NCBI RefSeq assembly: GCF_003008515.1
Contig: NZ_CP027668.1
Span: 2,534,001-2,598,000 of the forward strand
Length of the DNA: 64,000 bases
Direction of reading: 5' to 3'
Origin: Phreatobacter cathodiphilus
GTDB taxonomy: Bacteria; Pseudomonadota; Alphaproteobacteria; Rhizobiales; Phreatobacteraceae
The translations under genes were made by a program, and so were the position numbers. How positions within the stretch are numbered: position 1 is the first letter of the stretch; every line of letters starts with the position of its first letter. Below the pieces are notes generated by a model, which saw only the letters and a program-made list of their open reading frames with translations, made no database searches and had not been told where the DNA came from. This document shows, in pieces, positions 18,406-27,749 of the stretch.

Positions 18406-20532
18406 ATGAGCGACGTGGCGGCAGCCGGACCACAGCCATCGAACGCCAGCGGCATGTCCGTCGGGCAGATGGCCGACTGGCTGCGCCGTCCCGACCTGTG
18501 GATGGCCGCCGGCGTCATCGGCATCCTGATCATCCTGATCTTCCCGCTGCCGGCCATCGTCCTCGACCTGATGCTGGCGGTGTCGATCATCTCCTCTGTC
18601 ATGATCCTCATGACGGCCCTGTTCATCCACAAACCGCTGGAGTTCTCATCCTTCCCGACCGTGCTGCTCATCGCCACGATGCTGCGCCTGTCGCTGAACC
18701 TCGCCTCGACCCGCCTCATCCTGTCCCACGGCCACGAGGGCACCGCCGCGGCGGGTCACGTCATCGAGGCCTTCGGCAACTTCGTGATGGGCGGATCCTT
18801 CGTGATCGGCATCATCGTCTTCGCCATCCTGGTGATCGTGAACTTCATCGTCATCACCAAGGGCTCGGGCCGCATCGCCGAGGTCGCCGCGCGCTTCTCC
18901 CTCGACGCCATGCCCGGCAAGCAGATGGCGATCGACGCCGATCTCTCGGCCGGCCTCATCGACGAGAAGACCGCCAAGACGCGCCGCAAGGACCTGGAGG
19001 ACGAGAGCGCCTTCTACGGCGCCATGGACGGCGCCTCGAAATTCGTGAAGGGCGATGCCATCGCCGGCCTGCTCATCACCTTCATCAACGTCATCGCCGG
19101 CCTCATCATCGGCGTCGCGCAGCAGGGCATGCCCTTCCTCGAGGCGGCGCGAACCTACACGATCCTCACCGTCGGCGACGGCCTCGTCAGCCAGATCCCG
19201 GCCCTCGTCATCTCGACCGCCGCCGGCCTGCTCGTCTCCAAGGCCGGCGTCACCGGCTCGGCCGACCAGGCGATGATGAAGCAGCTCACCGGCTATCCGA
19301 AGGCGCTCGGCCTGTCGGCTGGCGTCATGGGCGCCATGGCCCTGCTGCCGGGCATCCCCTTCCTGCCCTTTGCCGGCCTCGCGGGTCTCGCCGGCTGGGC
19401 CGCCTATACGCTCGGCGAGGAATCCAAGCGCCTCTCCCGCGTCGCCGAGGCCGCCGGGGCGGCGGAGGTGGCGGCGGCCGCCGCGCCGCCCGCCGAGGAG
19501 CCGATCTCCGCGGTCCTCAAGATCGACGACCTCAAGATCGAGCTCGGCTACGGGCTCCTGCCGCTCGTCCAGTCCGAGGGCGGCTCGGATCGGCTCACCG
19601 ACCAGATCAAGGCGCTGCGCCGCCAGCTCGCCGCCGACATGGGCTTCGTCATGCCCTCGGTGCGCATCCTCGACAACGTCCAGCTCCCGCCCAACCAGTA
19701 CATCATCCGCGTCAAGGAGGTGGATGCCGGCCAGGGGCAGATCTGGCCGATGCAGTACATGGTCATGGACCCCGCCGGCGGCCAGGTCGACCTGCCCGGC
19801 GTCCACACCACCGAGCCGACCTTCGGCCTGCCGGCGACCTGGGTCGACGCGGCGCTGAAGGAGGAGGCGAGCGTGCGCGGCTACACCGTGGTCGACGCCG
19901 CGACCGTGCTCTCCACCCACCTCACCGAAATCCTCAAGGCCAACGTCTCCGACCTCCTCAGCTATTCTGAGGTGCAGAAGCTCATCAAGGAAATGCCCAA
20001 GGATCAGGCCGATCTCATCAAGGACCTCGTCCCCGGCCAGATCACCATTTCCGGCATCCAGCGCGTCCTGCAGACCCTGCTCGCCGAGCGTGTCTCCATC
20101 CGCGACCTGCCGACCATTCTGGAGGGCATCGCCGAGGCGGTCGCCTTCACCCGCTCGCCGGCGCAGATCGCCGAGCACGTGCGCTCCCGCCTCGCCCGCC
20201 AGCTCTGCGCCCAGTATGCCGGCTACGACGGCGGCCTCGCCCTCATCGCGCTCTCGCCCGTCTGGGAACAGGCCTTCGCCGATTCCATCGTCGGCCAGGG
20301 CGACGACCGCCAGCTCGCCATGCAGCCGTCCAAGCTCTCCGAGTTCATCATGCTGGTGCGCGATTCCTTCGAGGACGCGGCCCGCATGGGCGAGGCGCCG
20401 GTGCTGCTCACCAGCCCGGGCATCCGGCCCTTCGTGCGCTCCATCGTCGAGCGCTTCCGCGCCCAGACGCCGGTCCTCAGCCAGGCGGAAATCCATCCGC
20501 GCGTGCGCCTGAAGACGGTCGGCAGCGTCTGA
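18406..20532 (+). CDS. flhA: Flagellar export gate protein FlhA
   Basis: A 708-residue type III export gate. The N-terminal half is multi-spanning (VIGILIILIFPLPAIVLDLMLAVSIISSVMILMT, then LNLASTRLILSHGHEG). It contains the conserved cytoplasmic loop GKQMAIDADLSAGLIDEKTAKTRR (FHIPEP family). The cytoplasmic C-terminal domain begins near residue 355 and binds chaperone-substrate complexes. The ATG at 18406 follows GGGG at 18395-18398; an in-frame TTG six bases earlier is less likely. It is separated from the fliF operon by one small gene. Confidence 0.95.
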   Translation: MSDVAAAGPQPSNASGMSVGQMADWLRRPDLWMAAGVIGILIILIFPLPAIVLDLMLAVSIISSVMILMTALFIHKPLEFSSFPTVLLIATMLRLSLNLASTRLILSHGHEGTAAAGHVIEAFGNFVMGGSFVIGIIVFAILVIVNFIVITKGSGRIAEVAARFSLDAMPGKQMAIDADLSAGLIDEKTAKTRRKDLEDESAFYGAMDGASKFVKGDAIAGLLITFINVIAGLIIGVAQQGMPFLEAARTYTILTVGDGLVSQIPALVISTAAGLLVSKAGVTGSADQAMMKQLTGYPKALGLSAGVMGAMALLPGIPFLPFAGLAGLAGWAAYTLGEESKRLSRVAEAAGAAEVAAAAAPPAEEPISAVLKIDDLKIELGYGLLPLVQSEGGSDRLTDQIKALRRQLAADMGFVMPSVRILDNVQLPPNQYIIRVKEVDAGQGQIWPMQYMVMDPAGGQVDLPGVHTTEPTFGLPATWVDAALKEEASVRGYTVVDAATVLSTHLTEILKANVSDLLSYSEVQKLIKEMPKDQADLIKDLVPGQITISGIQRVLQTLLAERVSIRDLPTILEGIAEAVAFTRSPAQIAEHVRSRLARQLCAQYAGYDGGLALIALSPVWEQAFADSIVGQGDDRQLAMQPSKLSEFIMLVRDSFEDAARMGEAPVLLTSPGIRPFVRSIVERFRAQTPVLSQAEIHPRVRLKTVGSV

Positions 20533-20559
20533 TCCCGCGCCCCGCGCCGGGACGGGCCG

Positions 20560-20574
20560 TTAACCCTGCCTTCA
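20560..20574 (+). promoter_or_regulatory. Possible CtrA-type half-perfect box downstream of flhA
   Basis: TTAA-CCCTGCC-TTCA has the N7 spacing with one mismatch in the second half. It lies 90 nt before a possible 30-residue membrane peptide gene. The evidence is weak on its own. Confidence 0.3.
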
Positions 20575-20664
20575 TCATGTCGTCGACGCGACGGTCCGCT
20601 CCGTGAGAAGGGAGACGGAGGGGCTCGTTCCCGTCACGACAGCAAATGTTCGATGAGGTCGCCC

Positions 20665-20757
20665 ATGTCGCCGTCCCAGGCCGTCCTGGCCACCATCACC
20701 GCCAATTTCGTCGTCTGGACGCTGATCATCGCTGCCGGCGTCCACTACCTCACCTGA
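20665..20757 (+). CDS. Possible 30-residue single-pass membrane peptide
   Basis: The frame reads MSPSQAVLATITANFVVWTL followed by IIAAGVHYLT: one uncharged hydrophobic helix (about residues 6-26) with a His/Tyr end. GAGG at 20655-20658 gives a 6-nt ribosome-site spacing. The gene lies in the gap between flhA and a convergent gene, with a CtrA-like box 90 nt upstream. I know no named family. Size alone makes it uncertain. Confidence 0.45.
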   Translation: MSPSQAVLATITANFVVWTLIIAAGVHYLT

Positions 20758-20778
20758 CGCGGCCGGGCCGCCCGCCGC

Positions 20779-21570
20779 TCAGGCGGCCGGCGGCTTGCCG
20801 TCCGGCGTGCTGGCGATGTCGCCGCTCCTGACGCGATCGGCATGGGCGGTCGTGCCGCCCGCCGCCAGAACCTTCGCCTGGCCGATCCAGTCCTCGCGCT
20901 CGATGCGGCCGGGGAAGGCGAGATAGCCGCCGACCCACTGCGCCTCCTTCGGCGTCCAGGCGGCGATCTGGTCGAAGTGGAAGACGCCGAGCGCATGCAG
21001 CCGCGCCTCGTTCTGCGGCCCGACCCCCCTGATCAGCTCCAGTTCGTCCGGCCGGCCGCCGCGCGGGCCGGCGAGCCCGTGGGGCTTGGTGCCCTGCGCC
21101 ATGGCCTCCGCCGCGGCCTGGGCGCCGCCTGACGCAGCCTGGGGCGCGGCCGCGGCGGCGGCGTTGCGGCGCTCGGCGGCATCGCCCACCAGCCGCGCCA
21201 CGGAGGTCGTCGCCTCCGCGACCGCCTTCACCGCTCCCGTCGCCGACGTCGCCGCCCCCACCATGTCGCCGAGCGGCGAGGTGACCGTCTCCTCCACCTT
21301 GTCGGTGAAGACGCGGGCGAAGGCCCCCGCGATGCAGCCCGTCAGATAGGCGGCGCCGAACAGCACCGCCGTGTCGAGCCACAGGCCCGGGCGGCCCGGC
21401 ACCCAGTTCAGGGCGGCGGCGACCACCATCAGCGCGAAGATCACCATGGCCGCGGCAGCGAGACCGCTCGGGCCCTCGTCCTCCTTGTCGGAGGTGATCC
21501 AGCCGACGGCGAGGCCACCGGCGAGGGCGATGAGGAGCGGGACGGCGAAGGTCTGGACGAGATACGGCAT
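20779..21570 (-). CDS. Membrane protein with C-terminal helix-hairpin-helix domain
   Basis: A 263-residue protein. Two or three N-terminal membrane segments (LVQTFAVPLLIALAGGLAVGWI, AAAAMVIFALMVVAAALNWV, TAVLFGAAYLTGCIAGAFA) are followed by a long Ala-rich linker. The C-terminal domain (177-240) reads ELIRGVGPQNEARLHALGVFHFDQIAAWTPKE, the helix-hairpin-helix form found at the end of some NADH dehydrogenase subunits and predicted DNA-binding proteins. The start at 21570 has GGAGAGGGTG upstream. It follows the OmpA/BON gene by 10 nt, so the two are an operon. The function is unknown. Confidence 0.75.
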   Translation of the reverse strand: MPYLVQTFAVPLLIALAGGLAVGWITSDKEDEGPSGLAAAAMVIFALMVVAAALNWVPGRPGLWLDTAVLFGAAYLTGCIAGAFARVFTDKVEETVTSPLGDMVGAATSATGAVKAVAEATTSVARLVGDAAERRNAAAAAAPQAASGGAQAAAEAMAQGTKPHGLAGPRGGRPDELELIRGVGPQNEARLHALGVFHFDQIAAWTPKEAQWVGGYLAFPGRIEREDWIGQAKVLAAGGTTAHADRVRSGDIASTPDGKPPAA

Positions 21571-21580
21571 CACCCTCTCC

Positions 21581-23869
21581 TCACGGCCGCGGCCGGACGT
21601 GGAACTCGACGCGGCGGTTGAGGGCGCGGCCCTCTTCCGTCTCGTTGGACGCGACGGGCCGGGTGGCGGCATGGCCGACCACGATCAGCCGGCCCGCCTC
21701 GACGCCCCGGCGCACCAGCTCGTCGCGCATCACCGCGGCCCGGTCCTCGGAGAGCTTCTGGTTCTGTCCGGTCCAGTTGTGGCTGTCGGTGTGACCGGCC
21801 ACCTCGATGCGGACGCCCTCGCCGCAGCGTTTGATGGCCGTGGCGAGCCGGTCGAGCACCGGACCGTGCTCGGCGCGCTGCTCGGCCTTCCAGTAGTCGA
21901 AGAGGATGCGGTCGCCCTCGAGCGCCGTCTGCACGATCGCGCCGCAGTCGGGCGGCGGCAGCCAGACCGGTGCCGGTGCGGGCGGTGGCGGCATGGCGGC
22001 GGGCCCGCCTTGCGCGAGGCCCGGGCTGGCGGTGGTCGACGCCGCGCCGCCCGATCCCGCGACGGAGGTGGCGCTCGCCGTCGGCGTGGGCGCCGAGGAC
22101 GCGGGAGCCGAGGAGGGGGGAGCCGAGGAGGGGGGAGCCGAGGACGACGGCGCCGCAGCCGGTGCGGACGCGGCGGCGGTTGCCGCGGTGCCGGCACCCG
22201 AGGCCCCGGACGTGGCGGCGGACGGCGCCTGCGCCATCACGCCCGCGGGCGGCAGCGCGGGCGGTACCATCGGCAGCGCCAGTTCCTGCACCGGCGGGGC
22301 CATGGCCTCCACCGAGGGCGGCGGCGGCGGCACGACCGGCAGCGGCAATTGCTGTACCGCCGGCGCCAGCGTCTCGAGCCGCGCGGCCGGGGGCGGGGCG
22401 AGGTCGTCGGAGAGCGGCGGCGCGGGCGGCGGTGGCGGAATCTCCGCCGGCGGCAAGGCGAGGTCGGTGATGGCGACGACGGGCGGACCAAGCGCGGCGA
22501 GTGCCTGCCGCACCTCCATGGCCGAGGCGGCGTCCGGCGCCCGGCCGGCCAGCGTCAGACGGTTGCCGGTCAGTTGCGCCGAGCCTTCGTTCAGCCTGAA
22601 AAGCTGAGCGAGCGCCGCCTGCGTCAGCGCCGCGAAGTCGACCCCGTCGGGGAAACCGCCGGCGAGCCGCATCTCGTCGACGACGGCGGTGTTGCCGGCA
22701 AGCCGGCGGGCCAGCGCGAGGACCGCGGCCTTCGCCGCCTCCGACGGCGCGAAGCCCTGCAACGTCAGCGCCTCGGGCGTCCGCCGCGCGCTCCAGCTGA
22801 AGGGCGAGACCACCGGCGGCGCGACGATGAGATCGCCCATGGTGAAGCCGTCACCGGCGCCGCGCACCGCCGCCGCCAGCCGGTCGAACGCCTGCGGGTC
22901 GGCGGCGACGCCGGTGAACGAATAGACCGTTCCAGCGATCTTCGCCGTGCCGCTGGCGAGGCCCTTCAACTGATCGAGGGCCGAGAGCGCCTTGGCTTCC
23001 AGGTTGGCCGGAAGCCCCGCGATGATGGTCATGCCGTCGGTGACGGGCCCGGTGGTGGAGGCACGGGCGGCGGCGAGGATGCGGTCACGGGCCTCGGGCG
23101 AGCCGATCGATCCCTCGAGGCGGATCGCGCCGTCGGCGCTCTTGGTCGCCGTCCAGTCGGCCTCCGGCGGCAGGATCGCCCGCGGCGGCGGCGCCTGCGG
23201 CGCGGCCGGGCCGGGCACGGACACGTTGACCCCGCCGCCGGTGATCCCCTGCGGCAGGGCCGACAGCGCCTGTTCGATGAGCGCCTTGGTGGCCGCGTCG
23301 CCCGCCGTGCCGGTGAAGCGGAAGGCGGTGCCGCTCAGCGTCGCCGATCCCGCGCTGACCCGGGCGAGCTGCTCCAGCCCCATCTCGGCGGCGCGCGTGG
23401 CGGTCGCCGGAATGTCGCGGGCGAGGGTCATCAGGTCGGAGACCTCGGCGCCGGAGACCGCCTTGCGGGCCGCCTCGACGAGCCGGGCCCGCGAGCCGTC
23501 CGGCGCCACCTGGCCGGAGAGGATGATCGTCTGGTCCTGCCGCCGCGCCGACCAGCCGAAGGGATTGGCGGCGGGCAGGAAGTCGTTGGCCGCGTCCGCC
23601 CGGCGCACGCCGAACTGGCCCTCGGAAATGGTCTCGGCCGCCGCCGCGGCCTCCAGCGCCGGCGCCGTGCCGGTGATCACGGCATCGCGTCCGCGCACCG
23701 CGACGCTCGCCCAGGGCTTGCCGTCGACGGTCGAGGTGGCGGCGATCGCCTGGGTCGCGCGACTGGCGAGATCGGCTTCGATGGCGCCCTGTTTCCACCA
23801 CAGCGAGCCGCCGGCGAGGAGGGCGAGCGGCAGCAGGCCTGGAAGCCAGCGACGCGGCTGATGAAGCAT
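21581..23869 (-). CDS. OmpA-family protein with BON-like repeats and Pro-rich linker
   Basis: A 762-residue envelope protein. One N-terminal membrane anchor (about 9-21, LPGLLPLALLAGG) is followed by at least three BON-like repeats, recognisable by FGWSARRQDQTIILSGQVAP, DWTATKSADGAIRLEGSIGS and FSWSARRTPEALTLQGFAPS. Then comes about 130 residues of Pro/Ala/Ser linker with SAPPS repeats. The C-terminal OmpA/MotB peptidoglycan-binding domain has ILFDYWKAEQ, VAGHTDSHNWTGQNQKLSEDRA and NRRVEFHV. It probably spans the periplasm from inner membrane to peptidoglycan. The start at 23869 is the one that leaves a clean anchor. Confidence 0.82.
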   Translation of the reverse strand: MLHQPRRWLPGLLPLALLAGGSLWWKQGAIEADLASRATQAIAATSTVDGKPWASVAVRGRDAVITGTAPALEAAAAAETISEGQFGVRRADAANDFLPAANPFGWSARRQDQTIILSGQVAPDGSRARLVEAARKAVSGAEVSDLMTLARDIPATATRAAEMGLEQLARVSAGSATLSGTAFRFTGTAGDAATKALIEQALSALPQGITGGGVNVSVPGPAAPQAPPPRAILPPEADWTATKSADGAIRLEGSIGSPEARDRILAAARASTTGPVTDGMTIIAGLPANLEAKALSALDQLKGLASGTAKIAGTVYSFTGVAADPQAFDRLAAAVRGAGDGFTMGDLIVAPPVVSPFSWSARRTPEALTLQGFAPSEAAKAAVLALARRLAGNTAVVDEMRLAGGFPDGVDFAALTQAALAQLFRLNEGSAQLTGNRLTLAGRAPDAASAMEVRQALAALGPPVVAITDLALPPAEIPPPPPAPPLSDDLAPPPAARLETLAPAVQQLPLPVVPPPPPSVEAMAPPVQELALPMVPPALPPAGVMAQAPSAATSGASGAGTAATAAASAPAAAPSSSAPPSSAPPSSAPASSAPTPTASATSVAGSGGAASTTASPGLAQGGPAAMPPPPAPAPVWLPPPDCGAIVQTALEGDRILFDYWKAEQRAEHGPVLDRLATAIKRCGEGVRIEVAGHTDSHNWTGQNQKLSEDRAAVMRDELVRRGVEAGRLIVVGHAATRPVASNETEEGRALNRRVEFHVRPRP
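22105..22144. repeat. 15-bp tandem repeat inside the OmpA/BON gene
   Basis: The unit GAGCCGAGGAGGGGG occurs 2.7 times head to tail. On the coding strand it encodes repeated Ser-Ala-Pro-Pro-Ser in the flexible linker. Because 15 is a multiple of three, copy-number change would alter linker length without a frameshift. Confidence 0.75.
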
Positions 23870-24066
23870 GGAAGACGCCCTCACTCTGTCGCCGCCGCTC
23901 CGCGGTCGGCTCGTCCCCCCGCGCCTGCGCGCCGCGAGCAGGCCGGACGGACGGGTTTCACGGCGATTTCGGTGCGGATCGCAACGCGAGTCAAGATCGG
24001 CCTTTCCGAATCGGTCATGATTTGTCCGGCAGGCTCGCATCCTGAGAACGCGCGGGGAGAACCGCC

Positions 24067-25542
24067 GTGAGCGTGGAGAGCATCAGGCCCACTCAAGCGG
24101 TGGCACCCGTCGAACCCGTGCAGCTGCACGCGGCCCTGGAAGCGGTCGGCGCCCGGCCCGGCGAAGCCGTGGCCGCCCGCGTCGCCGCCATGCTCGCCGA
24201 CGGCATGGCGCGCCTCGCCGTCGGCACGGGCACGCTCGACGTCAAGACCAGCCAGCCGCTGGTGCCGGGCACCGAGGTGACGCTGACGGTCGAGCGCGGC
24301 GGCCAGGGCGTCAGGATCACCCTCGCCGAGCCCGCAGCCGCCGCGCCGCGCGCCGCCCCCGCGCTGGCGGCCGCCGCGGCGCCCGCCGCCGCGCCCCTGA
24401 CCGCTCCCGCGCCGCCGCCCGCCGGAACCGTGGCGGCGGCCCTCGTCGACCTCCTCGCCCGCGGCCTCGTCGCGCCCGCGGCACCGCGCCTCGCCGACGG
24501 GGCGCAGGTGGCACTCGCCGCGCGGGCCTCGTCCGACCCGGCGCACCAGGCCGAATCCGCCGAGGACGGCGCCTCGCCGCCGAAGGCGCTGCGCGAGGCC
24601 CTGGTCCAGGGCGTGCGGGCCGCCGCCGGACGGCAGGACAGCATGGCCGGCCTCTTCGCCGACCTGACCGCCGTCGCCCAGGGCCGCACGCGCACGCCGA
24701 TCCCGCCGGCCGTCGCCCGCGCCATGGCCGAGGTGCTCGGCTTCCGCGTCCCGGCCGAGACCCTGGCAACCCCCGCGGGCCTCGCCGCAGCCCTCGCCGA
24801 TGCGGGCACGCAGCTCGAGGCCCGCCTCGCCGCCCTGCCGCCCGGCATGCCGCTGCCTCCCGACCTCAAGGCCTCGCTCCAGCGCCTGCAGACCGCCCTC
24901 GCCGGCTGGACCGCCGAACTCGATCCCGCCGAGGGCCAGGGCGTGCCGAAGCCGGCGGGCCACGAGCGACCACCGCTGCGCGGCGCCCTGCCCCACGGCC
25001 AACCGGCGCGCGACAGCCTCCTCGGCCCGGCCTCCACGCCGGCCGAGGTGGCGGGTCTCCTCACCGAGCGCACCGAGGCCGCCCTCTCCCGCATCACGCT
25101 CCTCCAGGCGGCCTCCCTTCCCGACACCCGCGAGGTGGTTCGTCCCGAGCCCCTCGCCCTGGCGACGGTGGAGGTGCCGATGCGCGTCGGCGTCGAGACC
25201 GCCGTCGTCCAGTTCCAGATTCAGCGCGATCGCGACGAGCCGGAAGAGGGGCCGGCAGCCCCCCGCAAGGGCGGCGACTGGACCATGCGCTTCTCCCTCG
25301 ACGCCGAACCGCTTGGGCCGATCCATGCCGCCGTGCGCTGGCACGACGGCCGGGTCGGCATCCAGCTCTGGGCCGAGAGGCAGGGCGTCGCGGCCGCGCT
25401 CGACGCCCAGCGCGCCGGCCTCTCCGACGCCCTCGCCGCCTCCGCCTTCACCATCGACCGGCTGACCATCGCCGCCGGCGCACCGCCCGATCCGCGCCAG
25501 CCCTCCGAGCGGCCGCGCCACCGCCTGGACCGCTCGTCATGA
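24067..25542 (+). CDS. fliK: Flagellar hook-length control protein FliK-like
   Basis: A 491-residue protein rich in Ala/Pro. The C-terminal domain (about 370-475: TVEVPMRVGVETAVVQFQIQ, WTMRFSLDAEPLGPIHAAVRWHDGRVGIQLWAE) fits the FliK C-terminal hook-length domain that switches export specificity. The N-terminal part is low complexity, as expected for a molecular ruler. The GTG at 24067 follows GGGGAGA by 6 nt. Its stop overlaps the next ATG (ATGA), coupling it to an FlhB C-terminal paralogue, a natural partner. The family call is moderately sure because FliK sequences diverge. Confidence 0.75.
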   Translation: MSVESIRPTQAVAPVEPVQLHAALEAVGARPGEAVAARVAAMLADGMARLAVGTGTLDVKTSQPLVPGTEVTLTVERGGQGVRITLAEPAAAAPRAAPALAAAAAPAAAPLTAPAPPPAGTVAAALVDLLARGLVAPAAPRLADGAQVALAARASSDPAHQAESAEDGASPPKALREALVQGVRAAAGRQDSMAGLFADLTAVAQGRTRTPIPPAVARAMAEVLGFRVPAETLATPAGLAAALADAGTQLEARLAALPPGMPLPPDLKASLQRLQTALAGWTAELDPAEGQGVPKPAGHERPPLRGALPHGQPARDSLLGPASTPAEVAGLLTERTEAALSRITLLQAASLPDTREVVRPEPLALATVEVPMRVGVETAVVQFQIQRDRDEPEEGPAAPRKGGDWTMRFSLDAEPLGPIHAAVRWHDGRVGIQLWAERQGVAAALDAQRAGLSDALAASAFTIDRLTIAAGAPPDPRQPSERPRHRLDRSS

Positions 25543-25820
25543 GCGGCGAGGAGAGCCCGCCCCGCCCCGCCGTCGCGGTGGCGCTGGAATACGACATGGG
25601 CAAGGACGCGGCGCCGCGCGTCACCGCCTCCGGCCGCGGCCTCATCGCCGAGAAGATCATCGCCACGGCGCGCGAGCACGGCGTGGCGGTGGAGGGCAAT
25701 CCGCTGCTGGCCGAGGCTCTTTCGGGCGTCGCCATCGACGACCATATCCCCGAGGAGCTCTACCGGGCCGTCGCGGAGGTCATCGGCTTCGTGCTGCGCG
25801 CCGCGGGCAAGCTGCGCTGA
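25539..25820 (+). CDS. FlhB C-terminal paralogue (EscU/YscU/FlhB cytoplasmic domain, FlhX-like)
   Basis: A 93-residue protein that aligns only with the cytoplasmic end of FlhB. It has PAVAVALEYDMGKDAAPRVTASGRGLIAEKIIATAREHGVAVEGNPLLAEALSG, then IPEELYRAVAEVIGFVLR. There are no membrane segments. It lacks the NPTH autocleavage site, which lies upstream of this region in full FlhB. Stand-alone copies (FlhX, YlqH) can partly replace the FlhB C-terminal domain. It overlaps fliK by 4 nt. Confidence 0.88.
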   Translation: MSGEESPPRPAVAVALEYDMGKDAAPRVTASGRGLIAEKIIATAREHGVAVEGNPLLAEALSGVAIDDHIPEELYRAVAEVIGFVLRAAGKLR

Positions 25821-25923
25821 TCCGGCGGCGCGCGACCTCGTCCCGGCGCGGCATCAAGCCGGCTGGCGGCCCCAGCGGCATTGGATTATAGGCTGAGACC
25901 AAAGACGATACCGGGAGGATGGC

Positions 25924-27657
25924 ATGACCCACGTCGACAGCGCGCCCGCGAGGCCGTGGACGAAGTTCTATTCGGTCGGCATGCGCCACACGATCGACGA
26001 GGCCCCGCATCCCAACCTCGCCGCCATGGTCCGTTCCGTCGCGCGCACCTATGGGGCCAAGACCGCCTTCTCGCTCTGCCTGCCCAACGGCATGGGCGGC
26101 TCGCTCTCCTATGCCGACATCGACCGGCTCTCCGACGACTTCGCCGTCTATCTGCGCGAGGTGCTGAAGCTGGAGCCCGGCGCCCGCGTCGCCCTGCAGA
26201 CGCCCAACGCCCTGGCCTTCCCGATCGTCGCCTTCGGCGTGTTCAAGGCCGGCTGCGTCCTCATCAACATCAATCCACTCTACACGGCGGAGGAGATGGG
26301 CAACGTCTTCGCTGACGGCGATCCCGACCTGCTCGTCATCATCGACATGTTCGCCGACAAGCTGCCTGCCGCCTTCTCGCGGCACAAGGTGCGCAACGTC
26401 GTCGTCTCCTCGATCACCGACTTCATGCCCTGGCTGCAGGGCACGCTGGTCGGCCTGGTACAGAAGTACAAGGACAAGTCGGTGAAGCCGGTGCCGGTGG
26501 AACACACCACCTTCCGCGCCGCCCTCGCCGCGGGCGAGAGCCGCAAGGCGGGCGTCAAGGTCTCCGCCTATGCCGAGACCGTCGGGCTCGATACGCTCGC
26601 GGTGCTGCAATATACGGGCGGCACGACCGGCGTCTCCAAGGGCGCCATGCTGACCCACGGCAACCTCGTCATGAACATGGCGCAGTCGCTGGAAATGGTC
26701 GCGTCGAACATGGTGCGGGGCGAGGAGACCATCCTCACGGCGCTGCCGCTCTACCATATCTTCGCCTTCACGGTGAACATGCTCGGTTACTGGGTGTTGG
26801 GCGCCCACAACGTACTGGTGCCCAATCCGCGGCCGCTGACCAACCTGCAGAAGGCCTTCGAGAAGTTTCCGATCTCGACGATGACCGGCGTCAATACGCT
26901 GTTCAACGGCCTCAACAACGAGCCCTGGTTCCGCGACAACCCGCCCAAGACCCTGAAGAGCTCCTGCGCCGGCGGCATGGCGCTGCAGGACGCCGTCGCC
27001 AAGCGCTGGCGCGAGGTCACCGGCACGCCGGTGGTCGAGGGCTACGGCCTCACCGAGTCCTCCCCCGTGCTCACCTTCAATCCGCTCGATGCGGTGAAGG
27101 AGGGCACGATCGGCGTTCCCGTCCCCTCCACCGACATCAAATGCGTCGACGACGAGGGCAAGGAAGTGCCGGCCGGCCAGCCGGGTGAGCTCATCGCCCG
27201 CGGACCCCAGATCATGGCCGGCTACTGGCGCAAGCCCGAGGAGACCGCCCGCACCGTGCGCGACGGCTGGCTCTACACGGGCGACATCGCCATCCAGGAC
27301 GAGGACGGCTATTTCAGCATCGTCGACCGCAAGAAGGACATGGTGCTGGTCTCCGGCTTCAACGTCTTCCCCAATGAGGTCGAGGACACGCTGGCCAAGC
27401 ACCCCGCCATCCTCGAGGTCGCGGTTGTCGGCGTGCCCGACGGCGCGGCGGGCGAGGCGGTGAAGGCCTTCGTCGTGAAGAAGCCGGGCGCCGAGGTGAC
27501 GGTCGACGAGATCCGCGCCTTCTGCAAGGAGCACCTGACCGGCTACAAGGTGCCGAAGCTCGTGGAGTTCCGCAGCGAACTGCCGAAGTCCAATGTCGGC
27601 AAGATCCTGCGCAAGGACCTGCGCGCCGAGGAAATGGCCCGGGCGCCCAAGGCCTGA
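25924..27657 (+). CDS. Long-chain fatty-acid-CoA ligase (AMP-forming)
   Basis: A 577-residue ANL-superfamily enzyme making acyl-CoA via acyl-AMP. The P-loop LQYTGGTTGVSKGAMLTHGN lies at about 224-243. Other motifs are VEGYGLTESSP (A5), LYTGDIAIQDEDGYFSIVDRKKDM (A7/A8 hinge) and the C-terminal Lys region PKSNVGKILRKDLR. It is close to the FadD type used in beta-oxidation. GGGAGGA lies just before the ATG. It is 92 nt upstream of the nitrile hydratase genes, and no functional link is evident. Confidence 0.9.
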   Translation: MTHVDSAPARPWTKFYSVGMRHTIDEAPHPNLAAMVRSVARTYGAKTAFSLCLPNGMGGSLSYADIDRLSDDFAVYLREVLKLEPGARVALQTPNALAFPIVAFGVFKAGCVLININPLYTAEEMGNVFADGDPDLLVIIDMFADKLPAAFSRHKVRNVVVSSITDFMPWLQGTLVGLVQKYKDKSVKPVPVEHTTFRAALAAGESRKAGVKVSAYAETVGLDTLAVLQYTGGTTGVSKGAMLTHGNLVMNMAQSLEMVASNMVRGEETILTALPLYHIFAFTVNMLGYWVLGAHNVLVPNPRPLTNLQKAFEKFPISTMTGVNTLFNGLNNEPWFRDNPPKTLKSSCAGGMALQDAVAKRWREVTGTPVVEGYGLTESSPVLTFNPLDAVKEGTIGVPVPSTDIKCVDDEGKEVPAGQPGELIARGPQIMAGYWRKPEETARTVRDGWLYTGDIAIQDEDGYFSIVDRKKDMVLVSGFNVFPNEVEDTLAKHPAILEVAVVGVPDGAAGEAVKAFVVKKPGAEVTVDEIRAFCKEHLTGYKVPKLVEFRSELPKSNVGKILRKDLRAEEMARAPKA

Positions 27658-27749
27658 GCCATGTCGTCCTGCGACGGCGGTCGCCCGTGGCGGCCGCCTT
27701 TCCCTGACGCCGGGGTCACGCTAGCCTCCGGCGGTCCGAGAGGCGTGCC

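Noticed and set aside
21371-24070. 899-residue rightward open frame
   Set aside because: Antisense to the OmpA/BON gene; Arg/Gly-rich with no domains, as expected of a GC-rich shadow.
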